DNA of 64,000 nucleotides from Smithellaceae bacterium (GTDB lineage Bacteria > Desulfobacterota > Syntrophia > Syntrophales > Smithellaceae): contig JAUYFM010000033.1 in assembly GCA_030690945.1 (NCBI GenBank), positions 114,709 to 178,708 of the forward strand. Direction: 5' to 3'. Below the pieces are notes generated by a model. It was not told where the DNA came from, ran no database searches, and saw nothing but the letters and a program-made list of their open reading frames with translations. This document shows positions 63,480 through 64,000 of this stretch, in pieces. The first letter of the stretch is position 1, and every line of letters starts with the position of its first letter. The position numbers and the translations under genes were made by a program.

Positions 63480-63540
63480 GCACCAAAATGACCAATATAG
63501 TTTTCTGGCCGCTGTTCGCGGAACAAGGGGGTATGGTCAA

Positions 63541-63666
63541 ATGCAACCGATTGTCATTATTTCATCTGTGATTATCGGTGTAATAGGTTTTTATATAGGT
63601 TTCGCGGAGACAAGGAAAAGCAAAGAATTCGGGGGACATCCAAAAAAATCGGGGTCAAATCTTTAA
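63541..63666 (+). CDS. Possible small membrane protein at the array end
   Basis: A 41-codon frame with GGGGG about 10 nt upstream of the ATG. Residues 3-22 (PIVIISSVIIGVIGFYIGFA) would form one membrane helix with a GxxxGxxxG-like face; the tail is basic. It lies just after attC4, where cassette 5 would start, but no matching TCCTAAC inverse core follows within the window. Its last 15 codons run into DNA similar to the GGGGTCAAAT repeats at 32540. Confidence 0.4.
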   Translation: MQPIVIISSVIIGVIGFYIGFAETRKSKEFGGHPKKSGSNL

Positions 63667-63866
63667 CCGTTACATTTCAATATTAAAGGCGCTGATCATT
63701 GCCATTCTTGATCCGGCATTCGCCAGACTTCGCTTGCCGCATTTACGGCAGCAGGTAAAATTCACCTTGACGAGTGTAAACAAATTGTTTATACTTCTGT
63801 CTATGATTAAGTCCTTTGCGGATGCGGAAACACAACGTTTTTATACCACAGGGAAATCGAGCCCGG
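63667..63866. other. Non-coding or degraded DNA at the right edge
   Basis: No gene supported. On the minus strand a short frame ending near 63690 contains CCRKCGKRSL, a possible remnant of a zinc-ribbon tail, without start or context. Confidence 0.3.
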
Positions 63867-63914
63867 GTGGCCACCCAAAATCCCCCACCTGTGGCCACTT
63901 GAAAATCCCCCACC
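63867..63914. mobile_element. Tandem repeats like an IS21-family insertion sequence end
   Basis: Two adjacent units, 63867-63889 and 63891-63914, share GTGGCCAC and AAAATCCCCCACC. Repeated blocks of this kind occur inside the termini of IS21-family elements (recognised by IstA). No transposase is visible because the window ends 86 bp on. Confidence 0.4.
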
Positions 63915-64000
63915 CAACGGCTGCTTTTAAGACCTGAAAAACAGGTTTTCAAAAGTGCCTTCACAAACGGTTGGCAGAACGTTACAGACTCCCATTTCAC

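Noticed and set aside
63734..63937. A 67-codon open frame near the right edge
   Set aside because: It overlaps the IS21-like tandem repeats and has no ribosome-binding site or protein-like composition.
1..64000. tRNA, rRNA, riboswitch or CRISPR features
   Set aside because: None was recognised by eye on either strand; a covariance-model scan would be needed to exclude a cryptic one.

Overview
The window (64 kb, no rRNA or tRNA gene seen) reads as chromosome from an anaerobic, syntrophic-type deltaproteobacterium (Desulfobacterota, Syntrophales-like). This is inference from gene content: a radical 4-hydroxybutyryl-CoA dehydratase, a tungsten/molybdenum-type aldehyde:ferredoxin oxidoreductase fused to an alcohol dehydrogenase, an ADP-forming acyl-CoA synthetase, several thiolases and acyl-CoA enzymes, type III glutamine synthetase and ferredoxin-type glutamate synthase. 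A perfect ParB/parS centromere site at 13.0 kb hints that the region is fairly close to the replication origin.

Layout. 0-5.2 kb: tail of a coiled-coil protein, Nudix hydrolase, a thioredoxin with a doubled zinc ribbon, YbaK, LysA, and a phosphate transporter with its DUF47 partner. 5.3-9.4 kb: a tight operon of a lysine-2,3-aminomutase-type radical SAM enzyme, two D-Ala-D-Ala-ligase-like ATP-grasp enzymes and a GNAT, which I read as an uncharacterised beta-lysine-containing small-molecule pathway. 9.7-18.8 kb: MutM, ADP-forming acyl-CoA synthetase, parS, HtrA, then a divergent Mla-type lipid transport operon whose ATPase subunit is a degenerate protein without a P-loop. 18.9-30.7 kb: a catabolic CoA block (thiolase, AbfD, AOR-ADH fusion, acyl-CoA dehydrogenase, thiolase, ThDP enzyme, quinone oxidoreductase). 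30.8-34.7 kb: an accessory patch with an orphan nucleotidyltransferase, a repeat-flanked beta-propeller gene, a MazF-like toxin/antitoxin pair and an MFS transporter. 34.9-37.1 kb: aminotransferase and a dienoyl-CoA-isomerase-type crotonase.

37-58 kb is a long run of leftward genes devoted almost wholly to making and spending glutamine: PurF, CarB, GuaA, CarA, GSIII, three-piece glutamate synthase with a sigma-54-type promoter, a NifA-like sigma-54 activator, PdxT/PdxS and HisF/HisH. From 58.1 kb to near the right end lies a chromosomal integron: an IntI-type integrase facing left, an attI region with three direct repeats, and four attC sites that delimit cassettes carrying mostly unknown, AT-rich genes. 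The attC sites are recognised by R''/R' core complementarity and by compensatory changes in their inner stems. The right edge shows tandem repeats resembling an IS21-family end.

Dispersed intergenic palindromes (three distinct sequence families) occur throughout. The most interesting items for follow-up are the integron and its cassettes, the KamA/ATP-grasp operon, the pseudo-ATPase of the Mla operon, the AOR-ADH fusion beside AbfD, and the glutamine supercluster.
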